NCBI RefSeq assembly: GCF_900113065.1
Contig: NZ_FOOA01000007.1
Span: forward strand, 124,001-188,000
Source of the DNA: Aureimonas phyllosphaerae
GTDB lineage: Bacteria; Pseudomonadota; Alphaproteobacteria; Rhizobiales; Rhizobiaceae
Direction: 5' to 3'
Length of the DNA: 64,000 nt
Of the stretch, positions 42,942 to 51,621 are shown one piece after another (position 1 is the first letter of the stretch; each line of letters begins with the position of its first letter). The position numbers and the translations under genes were made by a program. Below the pieces are notes generated by a model. The model searched no databases. It was not told the origin of the DNA and saw only the letters and a program-made list of their open reading frames with translations.

Positions 42942-43297
42942 AGAGCGTCCGAAAAGCGTTGGCAGTCCTTCTGGCGTCTGTCGGCGGCGCGCATGCCGAT
43001 CCCTTGACGCTCGACCTGCCGGGAACGCCGGAGCGCATGCGCTTCACCTACGAGTGCTCCGACGGCGTGGCCCGCGTGGTCGAATACGTCAACCTGCCCG
43101 ACAACGACCTCGCGCTGGTCGAGGCGGGCCCGAGCCGGCGGCTCTTCGTCGGTGTCATTGCCGCGTCCGGCGCGAAATACGCGGCCGGCGCGCAGGTCTG
43201 GTGGTCGAAGGGCAGCGAAGCCAGCCTCCTCGACGTCACAAAGGGCGACGCGCCGATCGCCGAATGCCAACAATCCAGGAAAGGGTCACGCGGTTGA
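42938..43297 (+). CDS. MliC/PliC-like lysozyme inhibitor domain protein, secreted
   Basis: A 119-residue protein with a signal peptide at about 1-20 (KALAVLLASVGGAHA). The mature part has the MliC beta-barrel pattern: FTYECSDGVARVVEYVN, then ALVEAGPS, and ASGAKYAAGAQVWWSKGSEASLLD with the conserved SGxxY and K residues that insert into the lysozyme active site. It lacks a lipobox cysteine at the cleavage site, so it is probably periplasmic, not lipid-anchored. The ATG overlaps the DUF29 stop, and its 3' end overlaps ureE by 34 bases in another frame. Confidence 0.82.
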   Translation: MKSVRKALAVLLASVGGAHADPLTLDLPGTPERMRFTYECSDGVARVVEYVNLPDNDLALVEAGPSRRLFVGVIAASGAKYAAGAQVWWSKGSEASLLDVTKGDAPIAECQQSRKGSRG

Positions 43298-43761
43298 TCG
43301 AGGCGGGAGAGATCCGGGAACGCGGGCAGTGGCAGGGGCCGGCCGACGACACGATCACGCTCGACGAGGCGCAGCGCCATCGCCGGCGGATGGCGATGGT
43401 GTCGGATGGCGGCATCGCCTTCCTGCTCGATCTGCCGGAAGCGCGCCTCCTGGTCGAGGGCGACGCGATCGCCCTGTCCGACGGGCGTCTCGTCGAGGTG
43501 AAGGCGAAGCCCGAGCCGCTCCTGTCCGTAGAGGGACGCGACGCCGACCATCTCCTGCAGATCGTCTGGCAGATCGGCAACCGGCATCTGCCCTGCCAGA
43601 TCCGCGACGGGCGCATCCTCCTGCGCCGCGACCATGTGGTGGCGGACATGTTGAAAGGGCTCGGCGCCCATGTCCACGAGGTCGAGGCAGCCTTCGATCC
43701 CCTGGACGGAGCCTATGCCGGCGGCCACCAACATGGGGGCCACCGTCACGGCCATGACTGA
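43264..43761 (+). CDS. ureE: Urease accessory protein UreE (nickel metallochaperone)
   Basis: A 165-residue UreE. The N-terminal peptide-binding domain includes ITLDEAQRHRRRMAMVSDGG and the C-terminal metal-binding domain has LLQIVWQIGNRHLPCQI with the interface histidine, followed by MLKGLGAHVHEVEAAFDPLDGAY. It ends with a His-rich tail ([13 protein letters not shown]). ATG at 43264 gives a short N-terminal segment and lies inside the 3' end of the MliC gene (34-base overlap). It delivers nickel to the UreDFG complex. Confidence 0.95.
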   Translation: MPTIQERVTRLIEAGEIRERGQWQGPADDTITLDEAQRHRRRMAMVSDGGIAFLLDLPEARLLVEGDAIALSDGRLVEVKAKPEPLLSVEGRDADHLLQIVWQIGNRHLPCQIRDGRILLRRDHVVADMLKGLGAHVHEVEAAFDPLDGAYAGGHQHGGHRHGHD

Positions 43762-44425
43762 CGGAGTGTCGTCGGACGAGCGAACCGGGCTGGACGGGCT
43801 CTTGAAGCTTCAGACCTGGCTATCGCCCGCTTTTCCGATCGGCGCCTTCGGCTATTCGCATGGTCTGGAGGCCGCGATCGCGGACGGCCTCCTTCGGAGG
43901 GGCACGGACTGCGAAGCGTGGATCGCGACGCTTCTCCAGCATGGAAGCGGCTGGAACGACCTTGTGCTGCTGGCGGCGGCCTACCGGGCGGATGCCAGCG
44001 AGCTTGTCGAGGTCGCCGAACTCGGGCTCGCGATGTCCGGATCGGCCGAGCGGCGGCGGGAGGCGATGGATCTCGGGAGCGCCTTCGGGGAAGCCTCTGT
44101 GCCGTGGGGCGACGGAGCCAGCATCGCTGCGACCTACCCGGTCGCGGTCGGCGCGCTGGCGTGCCGCGAGGGGCTGCCGCTCTCGGCCGTCTGCGCCGCC
44201 TTCGCCCATGCCTTTGCCGCCAATCTCCTCAGCGTCTGCGTCCGGCTCGTGCCGCTCGGCCAGCGCGAGGCCGTCGCGATCCTGCGCCGGCTGGAACCCG
44301 TGCTGGAAGCCGTCGCACGCCGCGCGGCAGCATCCACGCTCGACGATCTCGGCTCGGCTGCGATCCTGTCCGAAATCCAGGCGATGCGTCACGAAACTCT
44401 GGAAACGAGGCTGTTCCGCACATGA
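43754..44425 (+). CDS. ureF: Urease accessory protein UreF
   Basis: A 223-residue Ure[25 protein letters not shown] is the family signature, read with preceding LLK. It acts as GTPase-activating/checkpoint subunit for UreG in the UreDFG complex. ATG at 43754 overlaps ureE by 8 bases; the ORF could extend upstream to 43670 but this would lie inside ureE. The stop overlaps ureG as ATGA. Confidence 0.95.
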   Translation: MTDGVSSDERTGLDGLLKLQTWLSPAFPIGAFGYSHGLEAAIADGLLRRGTDCEAWIATLLQHGSGWNDLVLLAAAYRADASELVEVAELGLAMSGSAERRREAMDLGSAFGEASVPWGDGASIAATYPVAVGALACREGLPLSAVCAAFAHAFAANLLSVCVRLVPLGQREAVAILRRLEPVLEAVARRAAASTLDDLGSAAILSEIQAMRHETLETRLFRT

Positions 44426-45081
44426 CCACGATCGAGAAGGCCGTCACCTCGCTGCGTCGCAACGGTCCCCTGCGGGTCGGCATCGGTGGTCCCGTGGGTT
44501 CGGGCAAGACGACGCTGTGCGAGAAGATCTGCCTTGCCGCCCGCGACCACTGGTCGATCGGCGTCGTCACCAACGACATCTACACGGTGGAGGACGCCGA
44601 GGCGCTGGTGCGGCGGCAGGCGCTGCCGGCGGACCGGATCATCGGCGTCGAGACGGGCGGCTGCCCGCACACGGCGATCCGCGAGGACGCCTCGCTCAAC
44701 CTGCGTGCGATCGCCGATCTGCGGTCGCGCCATCCCGACCTCGACCTCGTGCTGGTGGAATCGGGCGGCGACAATCTCGCCGCGACCTTCTCCCCCGATC
44801 TCGTGGATCTCTCGATCTACGTCATCTCGGTCTGCCAGGGTGACGATATCCCCCGCAAGGGTGGGCCGGCGATCACGCGGTCCGACCTCCTCGTCGTCAA
44901 CAAGACGGACCTTGCCCCTTACGTCGGGGCCGACCTCCAGCGGATGGAGGCGGACGCGGCGCGCGGGCGCAAGGGGCTGCCGACCATCTTCGCCGACCTG
45001 TCGCGGAGGGTCGGGCTGGACGACATTCTGGACTTCCTCGCCGCCACCGGAGGACTTCCCGCCCGCGCCAGGGCGGCCTGA
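44422..45081 (+). CDS. ureG: Urease accessory GTPase UreG
   Basis: A 219-residue SIMIBI-class GTPase. The P-loop [10 protein letters not shown] is at 22-31; [30 protein letters not shown] (with the nickel-binding CPH), [14 protein letters not shown] and [12 protein letters not shown] (guanine specificity) follow. It powers nickel insertion into urease. It is coupled to ureF by an ATGA overlap; the next gene, 8-oxoguanine deaminase, starts 3 bases after its stop, tying urease to purine catabolism. Confidence 0.97.
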   Translation: MTTIEKAVTSLRRNGPLRVGIGGPVGSGKTTLCEKICLAARDHWSIGVVTNDIYTVEDAEALVRRQALPADRIIGVETGGCPHTAIREDASLNLRAIADLRSRHPDLDLVLVESGGDNLAATFSPDLVDLSIYVISVCQGDDIPRKGGPAITRSDLLVVNKTDLAPYVGADLQRMEADAARGRKGLPTIFADLSRRVGLDDILDFLAATGGLPARARAA

Positions 45082-45084
45082 CCC

Positions 45085-46422
45085 GTGGCGCGCCTGTTCC
45101 TGAAGACGCCGCTCGCCATCCTCGCCTCGGGCGCCGAGGGCGGCCTGGTGGTGGAGGACGGGCGGATCGCCGAACTCGTGCCCGCCGGCGGCCAGCCCTC
45201 GGCGTCCGTGGACGATACGTTCGACGCCTCGGCTCATGTCATGCTGCCGGGCCTCGTCAACACGCACCACCATTTCTACCAGACGCTGACGCGCGCCCAT
45301 CCGCAGGCAGTCGACAAGGAGCTGTTTCCCTGGCTGCAGGCGCTCTACCCGATCTGGGCGCGGCTCGATCCGGAGAGTTTCCGCCTGTCGGTGCGCCTTG
45401 CGCTGACCGAGCTTCTCCTGTCGGGCTGCACCACGGCGGCCGATCACCACTATCTCTTTCCGCAGGGGCTCGGCGACGCGATCGACGTCGAGGCGGAAGA
45501 GGCGCGGAGCCTCGGCATCCGGGTGACGCTGACGCGTGGCTCGATGAACCTCAGCCAGAAGGACGGCGGCCTGCCGCCGGACACGGTGGTGCAGGACGAG
45601 GACGAGATCCTCGCCGATTCCGAGCGCCTCCTTTCCACGCTGCACGAGCCGGGCGAGGGCGCGATGGTGCAGGTGGCGCTGGCGCCCTGCTCGCCCTTCT
45701 CCGTCACCAAGGGCTTGATGGAAAAGAGTGCTGGGCTCGCGGAACGCCACGGCGCGCGGCTCCACACCCATCTCGGCGAGACGGAGGACGAGAACCGCTT
45801 CTGCCTGGAGCGGTTCCGGTGCCGGCCGGTCGACTATCTGGAAGAGGTCGGCTGGCTCGGGCCCCGTACCTGGCTCGCCCATGGCATCCATTTCACGAGC
45901 GAGGAATGCCGGCGGCTCGGAGCGCACAGGGTCGGCGTCTGCCATTGCCCGACGTCGAACGCGGTGCTCGCCTCCGGTTTCTGCCCGACGGCCGAACTCG
46001 AGGCGGCGGGCAGCCCGGTCGGCCTCGGCGTCGACGGCTCGGCCTCGAACGACTCGTCCAACATGATGGAGGCGGTGCGTCACGCGCTGATGGTGAACCG
46101 CCTGTCACGCGGCTCGGCCTCGGCCGTCACCGCGCGCGACGCCATCCGGTGGGGGACGGAGGGGTCGGCGGCCTGCCTCGGGCGCACCGACATCGGGCGC
46201 ATCGCGGTTGGGCTTCAGGCCGACCTCGCGCTCTTCACGCTGGACGAGCTGCGCTTTTCCGGCGCGCACGATCCGATCGCAGCGCTCGTCCTGTGCGGCG
46301 CGACGCGCGCCGACCGGGTGATGGTGGCGGGGCGCTGGCGTGTCGTCGATGGACAGCCGGTCGGGCTCGACCTCGCCCGGCTGCGGCGCGAGCATGGGGC
46401 TGCCGCGCGCCGCTTCGCTTGA
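45085..46422 (+). CDS. 8-oxoguanine deaminase
   Basis: A 445-residue amidohydrolase of the COG0402 type converting 8-oxoguanine to urate and ammonia. Signature segments: PGLVNTHHHFYQTLTRAHP (metal site 1), LFPQGLGDAIDVEAEEARSLGIR, HTHLGETEDENRF (metal and substrate region), LAHGIHFTSEE and GLGVDGSASNDSSNMMEAV. The HLGETEDE stretch and downstream FRCRPVDYLEEVGW distinguish it from cytosine deaminases. GTG at 45085 lies 3 bases after ureG, so the gene is probably part of the urease operon and links nucleobase repair waste to urate degradation. Confidence 0.9.
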   Translation: MARLFLKTPLAILASGAEGGLVVEDGRIAELVPAGGQPSASVDDTFDASAHVMLPGLVNTHHHFYQTLTRAHPQAVDKELFPWLQALYPIWARLDPESFRLSVRLALTELLLSGCTTAADHHYLFPQGLGDAIDVEAEEARSLGIRVTLTRGSMNLSQKDGGLPPDTVVQDEDEILADSERLLSTLHEPGEGAMVQVALAPCSPFSVTKGLMEKSAGLAERHGARLHTHLGETEDENRFCLERFRCRPVDYLEEVGWLGPRTWLAHGIHFTSEECRRLGAHRVGVCHCPTSNAVLASGFCPTAELEAAGSPVGLGVDGSASNDSSNMMEAVRHALMVNRLSRGSASAVTARDAIRWGTEGSAACLGRTDIGRIAVGLQADLALFTLDELRFSGAHDPIAALVLCGATRADRVMVAGRWRVVDGQPVGLDLARLRREHGAAARRFA

Positions 46423-46429
46423 GAGCGGA

Positions 46430-49036
46430 TCAACCGCCTTGCGGCAGTGCGTAGGCGATGACGGAATCGCCGCGCTTGGTGCCGAGCGAGCCGTGGCCGC
46501 CGGCGACGACCAGCAGGTACTGCCGCCCGTCCGCGCCGCGATAAGTCATCGGCGAGGCCTGACCGCCGGCCGGAAGGCGGGCCTTCCAGAGTTCCTCGCC
46601 CGTCGTCACGTCGTAGCCGCGCACGTAGTAGTCGATCGTGCCAGACAGGAAGGCGACGCCGCCCGCCGTCATCATCGGCCCGCCGAGGTTCGGCACGCCC
46701 ATGCGGAAGGGCAGGGGAACGGGTGAGGCGTCGCGCGTCGTGCCGTTCCTGTGCATCCAGGCCGTTTCGCCGGTGGTGAGGTCGACGCCCGCGACGTAGC
46801 CCCAGGGCGGCTGCTGGCAGGGCAGGCCGAGCGCCGAGGTGAAGGGGCCGAGCTCGATCGCATACGGGGCGCCGAAATTCTCGTTGAGGGCCGGCAGCGC
46901 GCCCTGCGGCTGGCTGGGGTTGACCACCAGCGTCCGGTCGTTCGGTCTGGGCACGAGGCGCGAGGTGAAGGCGAGATAGGTCGGCGTTGCGAACATCACG
47001 CCGCGCGCCGGGTCGACCGCCACCGAGCCCCAGTTGAAGACGCCGAAATTGCCGGGATAGATCAGCGAGCCGTCGAGCGAGGGCGGCGTGAAGCGACCGC
47101 CGTAGTTCAGCGCGTGGAAGGCGATGCGGCAGAGGAGCTGGTCGAACATCGTCGCGCCCCACATGTCGCGCTCGCGCAGAGGGGGCGGGTCGAAGGAGAT
47201 CGCGGATTTCGGCTGCGTCGGCGCGGCGCGGTCTGGCAGAACGGCCCCGCCCGGCGCCGGCTTCTCGACCACGGGCATCACGGGTTCGCCCGTGCGGCGG
47301 TCGAGGACGAAGATCTCGCCCTGCTTGGTCGGCTGCACGAGGGCCGGCACGATCTCACCGCCGATCGGCAGGTCGACGAGGCTCGGCTGCGCCGGCACGT
47401 CGTAGTCCCACAGGTCGTGGTGCACGGTCTGGAAGTGCCAACGCGGCTGGCCGGTGCGGATGTCGAGGGCGACGATCGAGGACGAGTACTCCTCGACTTC
47501 GGGCGAACGGTTGGCGCCCCACTGGTCCGGCGGCTGGTTGCCGAGCGGCACGTAGACGAGACCGAGGTTCTCGTCGGCGCTCATGATCGACCACGAGTTC
47601 GGGCTATTGGGCGTGTAGGTCTGCCCTTCCGCGATCGGCTGGGTGTCGTTCGGACGGCCCGAGTCCCAGTTCCACAGGAGGTCGCCCGTCGTGATGTCGA
47701 AGGCCCGGATGACGCCGGACGCCTCGGCGGTCGACACGTTGTCGAGCACCGTGCCGCCGACGATCACGCTATTGCCGGCCACAATCACCGGCGAGGTCGA
47801 GTAGTAGGAGCCGGGATTGACGTTGGGCATGCGGTCCCAGAGATCGATCTGCCCGTCGCCGCCCCCGGCATTGGAGCAGACCGCGCCGGTCTCGGGATCG
47901 AGGATCACGATCCGCCCGTCCGCGGTCGGCATGAAGAGCTTGTCGTCGCAGGTTGTGGTGCGCGCGTTGGCGACGGCGACCGGCAGGCCGGGGTCCGTGT
48001 TGCCGCCGGTCTGGTCGACCGGGGCGCCGCCGGTGTTGGCGGGCGTCTCGGCGGTCTCCTGAGGCGCCGTCAGGCCGCCCTCCGCTGAGAGCCCGGTGGC
48101 GGTGCCTTCCGGCGCGCCCGTGGTGGCCGGCGCGACCGGCGTCGTCGTCGCGCCGCTCTGTTTGCCCGCGGCCGCGGCGGCTGCGGCGCTCTGATAGGAC
48201 AGGCCGCGGCAGGTGAGATGCTGGAGCGCGAGTTCGCCCTGAATCACCGGATCGTATCGCCAGACCTCGGCGCCGGTCGTCGCGTCGAGCGCGATGACGT
48301 TCTGATGCGGGGTGCAGAGATAGAGGCGCTCGCCGATCTTGAGCGGCGTGACCTGGAAGGTCGTCTCCTCGGGGTCGCCCGGCTGCGGCTCGTCGCCGGT
48401 CTCGAACTGCCAGGCGACCTTGAGCGAGGCGACGTTGGCGGGCGTGATGTCAGCGAGCGGCGAGTATCGCTGACCCATCTGGCTGCGGCCATAGGCGAGC
48501 CATTCTCCCTCCGGAATGCCGTTGTCCGCCGCCCCGAGACGGGTGCCGGGGAGCTCACCCTCCTTGGCGTGAAGGTCGGTGAACCATGAGGTGGCGGCGA
48601 CCGCGACGGCCACCAGCAGCGAGGCGGTGAGGAAGGCGCCGTGCCCCTTCAGCGGCGTGACGCTGCGGTCGCGCCCGTCCAGCGCATCGGCGACGCTCCG
48701 CCGCGAGAGGGGCCGGGTGATCCAGGGAAGGAGCAGAAGCGCGCCGAGCACGAAGACGACGTCGCCGCGTGCGGCCAACGGCCACCAGTCGAAGCCGACC
48801 TCGTAGAGCGCCCAGATCAGAGTGCCGATCACAAGAACCGCGAAGACGCCGAGCGCCTCCGGGCGGGCGCGGTGGAGGAGATAGGCGGTGCCGAGGAAGA
48901 ACAACGAAGCGACGACGTAGTAGGCCGAGCCACCGATGGCGACGAGCCAGCCGCCGCCGAGAAGCAGGGCGATGCCGCACAGTCCGATCACCCAGGTCAT
49001 GACGCGAAGAAAGGCGGGCGTGGGTCGCTGCGGCAT
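46430..49036 (-). CDS. Membrane-bound PQQ-dependent dehydrogenase (glucose/quinate/shikimate type)
   Basis: An 868-residue quinoprotein. Residues 10-150 hold four to five membrane helices. A periplasmic eight-bladed propeller follows from about 170 to 868: GMNG-like YSPLADITPANVASLKVAWQF, DATTGAEVWRYDP, LTCRGLSY, then FMPTADGRI, YPGNFGVFNWGSVAVDP, and the last blade ETGEELWK-like TTGEELWKARLPAGGQA. It oxidises a sugar or polyol and passes electrons to ubiquinone. A low-complexity Ala/Thr/Gly/Pro-rich insertion (about residues 283-355, bases 47970-48190) separates LTCRGLSYQ from TTCDDKLFMPTADG, where glucose dehydrogenases have a short loop. ATG at 49036 has AAAGGA upstream. Confidence 0.92.
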   Translation of the reverse strand: MPQRPTPAFLRVMTWVIGLCGIALLLGGGWLVAIGGSAYYVVASLFFLGTAYLLHRARPEALGVFAVLVIGTLIWALYEVGFDWWPLAARGDVVFVLGALLLLPWITRPLSRRSVADALDGRDRSVTPLKGHGAFLTASLLVAVAVAATSWFTDLHAKEGELPGTRLGAADNGIPEGEWLAYGRSQMGQRYSPLADITPANVASLKVAWQFETGDEPQPGDPEETTFQVTPLKIGERLYLCTPHQNVIALDATTGAEVWRYDPVIQGELALQHLTCRGLSYQSAAAAAAAGKQSGATTTPVAPATTGAPEGTATGLSAEGGLTAPQETAETPANTGGAPVDQTGGNTDPGLPVAVANARTTTCDDKLFMPTADGRIVILDPETGAVCSNAGGGDGQIDLWDRMPNVNPGSYYSTSPVIVAGNSVIVGGTVLDNVSTAEASGVIRAFDITTGDLLWNWDSGRPNDTQPIAEGQTYTPNSPNSWSIMSADENLGLVYVPLGNQPPDQWGANRSPEVEEYSSSIVALDIRTGQPRWHFQTVHHDLWDYDVPAQPSLVDLPIGGEIVPALVQPTKQGEIFVLDRRTGEPVMPVVEKPAPGGAVLPDRAAPTQPKSAISFDPPPLRERDMWGATMFDQLLCRIAFHALNYGGRFTPPSLDGSLIYPGNFGVFNWGSVAVDPARGVMFATPTYLAFTSRLVPRPNDRTLVVNPSQPQGALPALNENFGAPYAIELGPFTSALGLPCQQPPWGYVAGVDLTTGETAWMHRNGTTRDASPVPLPFRMGVPNLGGPMMTAGGVAFLSGTIDYYVRGYDVTTGEELWKARLPAGGQASPMTYRGADGRQYLLVVAGGHGSLGTKRGDSVIAYALPQGG

Positions 49037-49146
49037 TGGGCATCCTTTCGCCCGGACGCGACACGGCTCCCTCGCGAAGCCGTGAACCCTGCCGGACCAA
49101 CGCGGACATGTCGCGACATTGCGCCGCGTCAAGCGCGAGGGGTGGT

Positions 49147-49644
49147 TCAGCCGTCCACGAGAACCGGCGCGTCCAGCACGTACTCGGCCAGGTTGACGCC
49201 CGAGCCGCCGCGATCGACGACGAGGAAGTCGGACCGTTCGCCCAGCGCGACCAGCGGGTGGTGCCAGGTGCCGCGCGCATAGGAAACCCCTTGCGCACCG
49301 CTCGCGATGAAGGCGACGGGCTCGCCGGGCCGCCCGTCCGCATCGGGCGCGACGACCACGAGGTACGGGCGGCCCTCCAGCGGCATGAAGGCCTGGCTGC
49401 CGAGCGGGTGCCGCTCCAGCATCTCCACACGGAAGGGAAGGTCGAACGGCTTGCCGCGGAAGATCGAGATCAGCGCGTGCCCCCCGCCGGACGACACGTC
49501 CACCGGCGCGATGTCGTGGAAGCGCGTCGTGGTGCCGTTGTTGATGAGCCGGATCTCGGTGCAGTTGTCGGGCTCGATCACCTCGCCGAACGCACGGAAG
49601 GCTTCCGCCGTCAGCGGCACGGCCTTGAGGGTGCGAAGGCTCAT
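49147..49644 (-). CDS. allA: Ureidoglycolate lyase
   Basis: A 165-residue AllA. RTLKAVPLTAEAFRAFGEVIE, FRGKPFDLPFRVEMLERHPLGSQAFMPL (in parts), YLVVVAPDA, and GTWHHPLVAL are diagnostic. It cleaves ureidoglycolate to glyoxylate and urea, whose urea is the substrate of the urease encoded 5-10 kb away. The ATG at 49644 overlaps the stop of the upstream PuuE-UraD gene (ATGA), so they are coupled. The convergent partner is the PQQ dehydrogenase. Confidence 0.95.
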   Translation of the reverse strand: MSLRTLKAVPLTAEAFRAFGEVIEPDNCTEIRLINNGTTTRFHDIAPVDVSSGGGHALISIFRGKPFDLPFRVEMLERHPLGSQAFMPLEGRPYLVVVAPDADGRPGEPVAFIASGAQGVSYARGTWHHPLVALGERSDFLVVDRGGSGVNLAEYVLDAPVLVDG

Positions 49645-51080
49645 GCGCCGGCCCCGAGGATCGCGTCGAGGCGCAGCCGGGCGATCCGCTCGACTTCGGC
49701 CGAGGCCGTGCGGAACTCGGTTTCCGTGTCGTTCGAGACGCGGCTTTCGAAGACGGCGAGGATGTCCTCCTTCGAGCGGCCGCGCACCGCGATGATGAAG
49801 GGAAAGCCGAAGCGCGCCTGATAGCGGTCGTTCAGGTCGGTGAAGCGGGCGAGTTCGTCGGACGTCAGGCGGTCGAGACCGGCGGACGCCTGCTCGGCCG
49901 AGGAATTGGCCGTGAGGTTGCCGGCGAGCGCGAGGCGGCCGGCGAGATCGGGATGGGCGCGCAGGACGCCAAGCCGCTCCTCCCGGCTGGCGCGGCGGAA
50001 CTGGACGGCCAACGCTGCGGCCAGTCCCTCCGCGGTGTCGTTGGCGGGCCCGAGGCCGCGGTCGAGGGCGCGCTCGGCGATGAAGCGCGAGTGCTCGTAG
50101 ATGCCGCCGAACATCTCGAGGAACACGGCTCGCTCCAGGCGGTGCGGGCTGATCGTCTCGCGATGGGGGAAGCGGGCGCGCCAATGGCGGGCGATGTCGG
50201 CGCGCGTGGCGACCCAGACGTCGGGCTTCGATCGGACATAGTCGAGGAAGCGTGCGAGCGCCGCCGACCGGCCGGGACGGCCGACGAGACGGCAATGGAG
50301 GCCGACGTTCAGCATCTTGGCCGCGCCCGCCTCGCCCTCGGCATAGAGCGCGTCGAAGGCGTCCTTCAGGTAGGTGTAGAACTGCTCGCCCGTGTTGAAG
50401 CCCTGCGGCGTCGCAAAGCGCATGTCGTTGGTATCAAGTGTGTAGGGCAGGACGAGGATCGGCCTGATGCGCGTTTCCTGCCAGTAGGGCAGGTCGTCGG
50501 CATAGGCGTCGGAGACGTAGAGGAAGTCGCGCTCGGCGGCGAGTTCCAGCGTGTGCTCGGAGGAGCGGCCGGTGTACCAGCCGAGCGGCGACTCGCCCGT
50601 CACCGCCTCGTGCAGCGCCAGCGCCTCGTCCATGTCGGCACGTTCGGCATCCGCCGCGTGGTCGCGGTAGTCGATCCATTTCAGCCCGTGCGAGGCGATT
50701 TCCCAGCCGGCCTCGCGCATCGCCGCCACCTGCTCGGGGCTGCGCTCCAGGGCGGTGGCGACGCCGTAGACGGTGACGGGCATCTGCCGCTCGGTGAACA
50801 GGCGCCAGAGCCGCCAGAAGCCGGCGCGCGCGCCGTATTCGTAGATCGATTCCATGTTCATGTGGCGCTGGCCCGGCCAGGGCGCAGCGCCCACGATCTC
50901 CGACAGGAACGCCTCGGACGCCTTGTCGCCGTGGATCACGGCGTTCTCGCCGCCTTCCTCGTAGTTGACCACGAACTGGACGCAGATCTTCGCCGCGCCG
51001 CTGCCATTCGAGTTCGGCCATTGCGGATCCGGCGCGTTGCGGCCGTAGCCGCGGAGGTCGCGGGGGTAGAAACTGGTCAT
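49641..51080 (-). CDS. Allantoinase (PuuE) fused to OHCU decarboxylase (UraD)
   Basis: A 479-residue fusion. Residues 1-305 are a polysaccharide-deacetylase-type allantoinase: FYPRDLRGYGRNAPDPQWPN, QFVVNYEEGGENAVIHGD, SIYEYGARAGFWRLW, EIASHGLKWIDYRDH and GWYTGRSSEHTLEL. Residues 315-479 are OHCU decarboxylase: MFGGIYEHSRFIAERAL with the catalytic histidine, LRAHPDLAGRLALAG, TDLNDRYQARFGFPFIIAVRG and ARLRLDAILG. One polypeptide thus carries out OHCU to allantoin and then to allantoate. The ATG at 51080 has GAGGG upstream. It is divergent from uraH, which makes the OHCU precursor. Confidence 0.94.
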   Translation of the reverse strand: MTSFYPRDLRGYGRNAPDPQWPNSNGSGAAKICVQFVVNYEEGGENAVIHGDKASEAFLSEIVGAAPWPGQRHMNMESIYEYGARAGFWRLWRLFTERQMPVTVYGVATALERSPEQVAAMREAGWEIASHGLKWIDYRDHAADAERADMDEALALHEAVTGESPLGWYTGRSSEHTLELAAERDFLYVSDAYADDLPYWQETRIRPILVLPYTLDTNDMRFATPQGFNTGEQFYTYLKDAFDALYAEGEAGAAKMLNVGLHCRLVGRPGRSAALARFLDYVRSKPDVWVATRADIARHWRARFPHRETISPHRLERAVFLEMFGGIYEHSRFIAERALDRGLGPANDTAEGLAAALAVQFRRASREERLGVLRAHPDLAGRLALAGNLTANSSAEQASAGLDRLTSDELARFTDLNDRYQARFGFPFIIAVRGRSKEDILAVFESRVSNDTETEFRTASAEVERIARLRLDAILGAGA

Positions 51081-51249
51081 CGGGCGGCCCTCGATCGTGA
51101 CGCTAAGCTTAAGCTCTGGATACGCGCTTGCCGGCGCGCTTGCCAGGGCGGACGCGGCGCGGACGCCCCAACCTTTCCGCTGGACGGGGCGTTGCGAACG
51201 GGTGCAGACTGGCGCACCGGACGACCGAGACGGAACGGATCCTCGCACG

Positions 51250-51621
51250 ATGCCACCAATGCCCTCCGGCTCCGGCCGGCTGACGACGCATGTTCTGGAC
51301 ACGGCCCGCGGCACGCCTGCGCGCGGGCTGGAGCTCGTGCTCCATCGGCTGGAGGGCGAGCGGCGGGAACTCGTCGGCGAAGGGCGTACCAACGAGGACG
51401 GGCGCTGCGAGGCGCCGCTGATGCAAGGCGAGGGCTTCCGCCACGGGACCTACGAGATCACCTTCTTCTGCGGGCCCTATTTCGACGCGCAAGGGGTCGA
51501 ACTCGACCAGCCGAAGTTCCTCGACGACGTCGTGATCCGCTTCGGCATCTCGGAGGACCGCCACTACCACGTGCCGCTGCTCCTCTCGCCCTTCGGCTAT
51601 TCGACCTATCGGGGGAGTTGA
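51250..51621 (+). CDS. uraH: 5-hydroxyisourate hydrolase
   Basis: A 123-residue transthyretin-like protein. LTTHVLDTARGTPARGL holds the first catalytic histidine; ISEDRHYHVPLLLSPFGYSTYRGS has the histidine pair and the C-terminal tetrapeptide YRGS characteristic of hydroxyisourate hydrolases. It hydrolyses 5-hydroxyisourate from PuuD to OHCU. ATG at 51250 is used; ATG at 51259 is also possible. TGATG overlaps the xdhA start. Confidence 0.96.
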   Translation: MPPMPSGSGRLTTHVLDTARGTPARGLELVLHRLEGERRELVGEGRTNEDGRCEAPLMQGEGFRHGTYEITFFCGPYFDAQGVELDQPKFLDDVVIRFGISEDRHYHVPLLLSPFGYSTYRGS

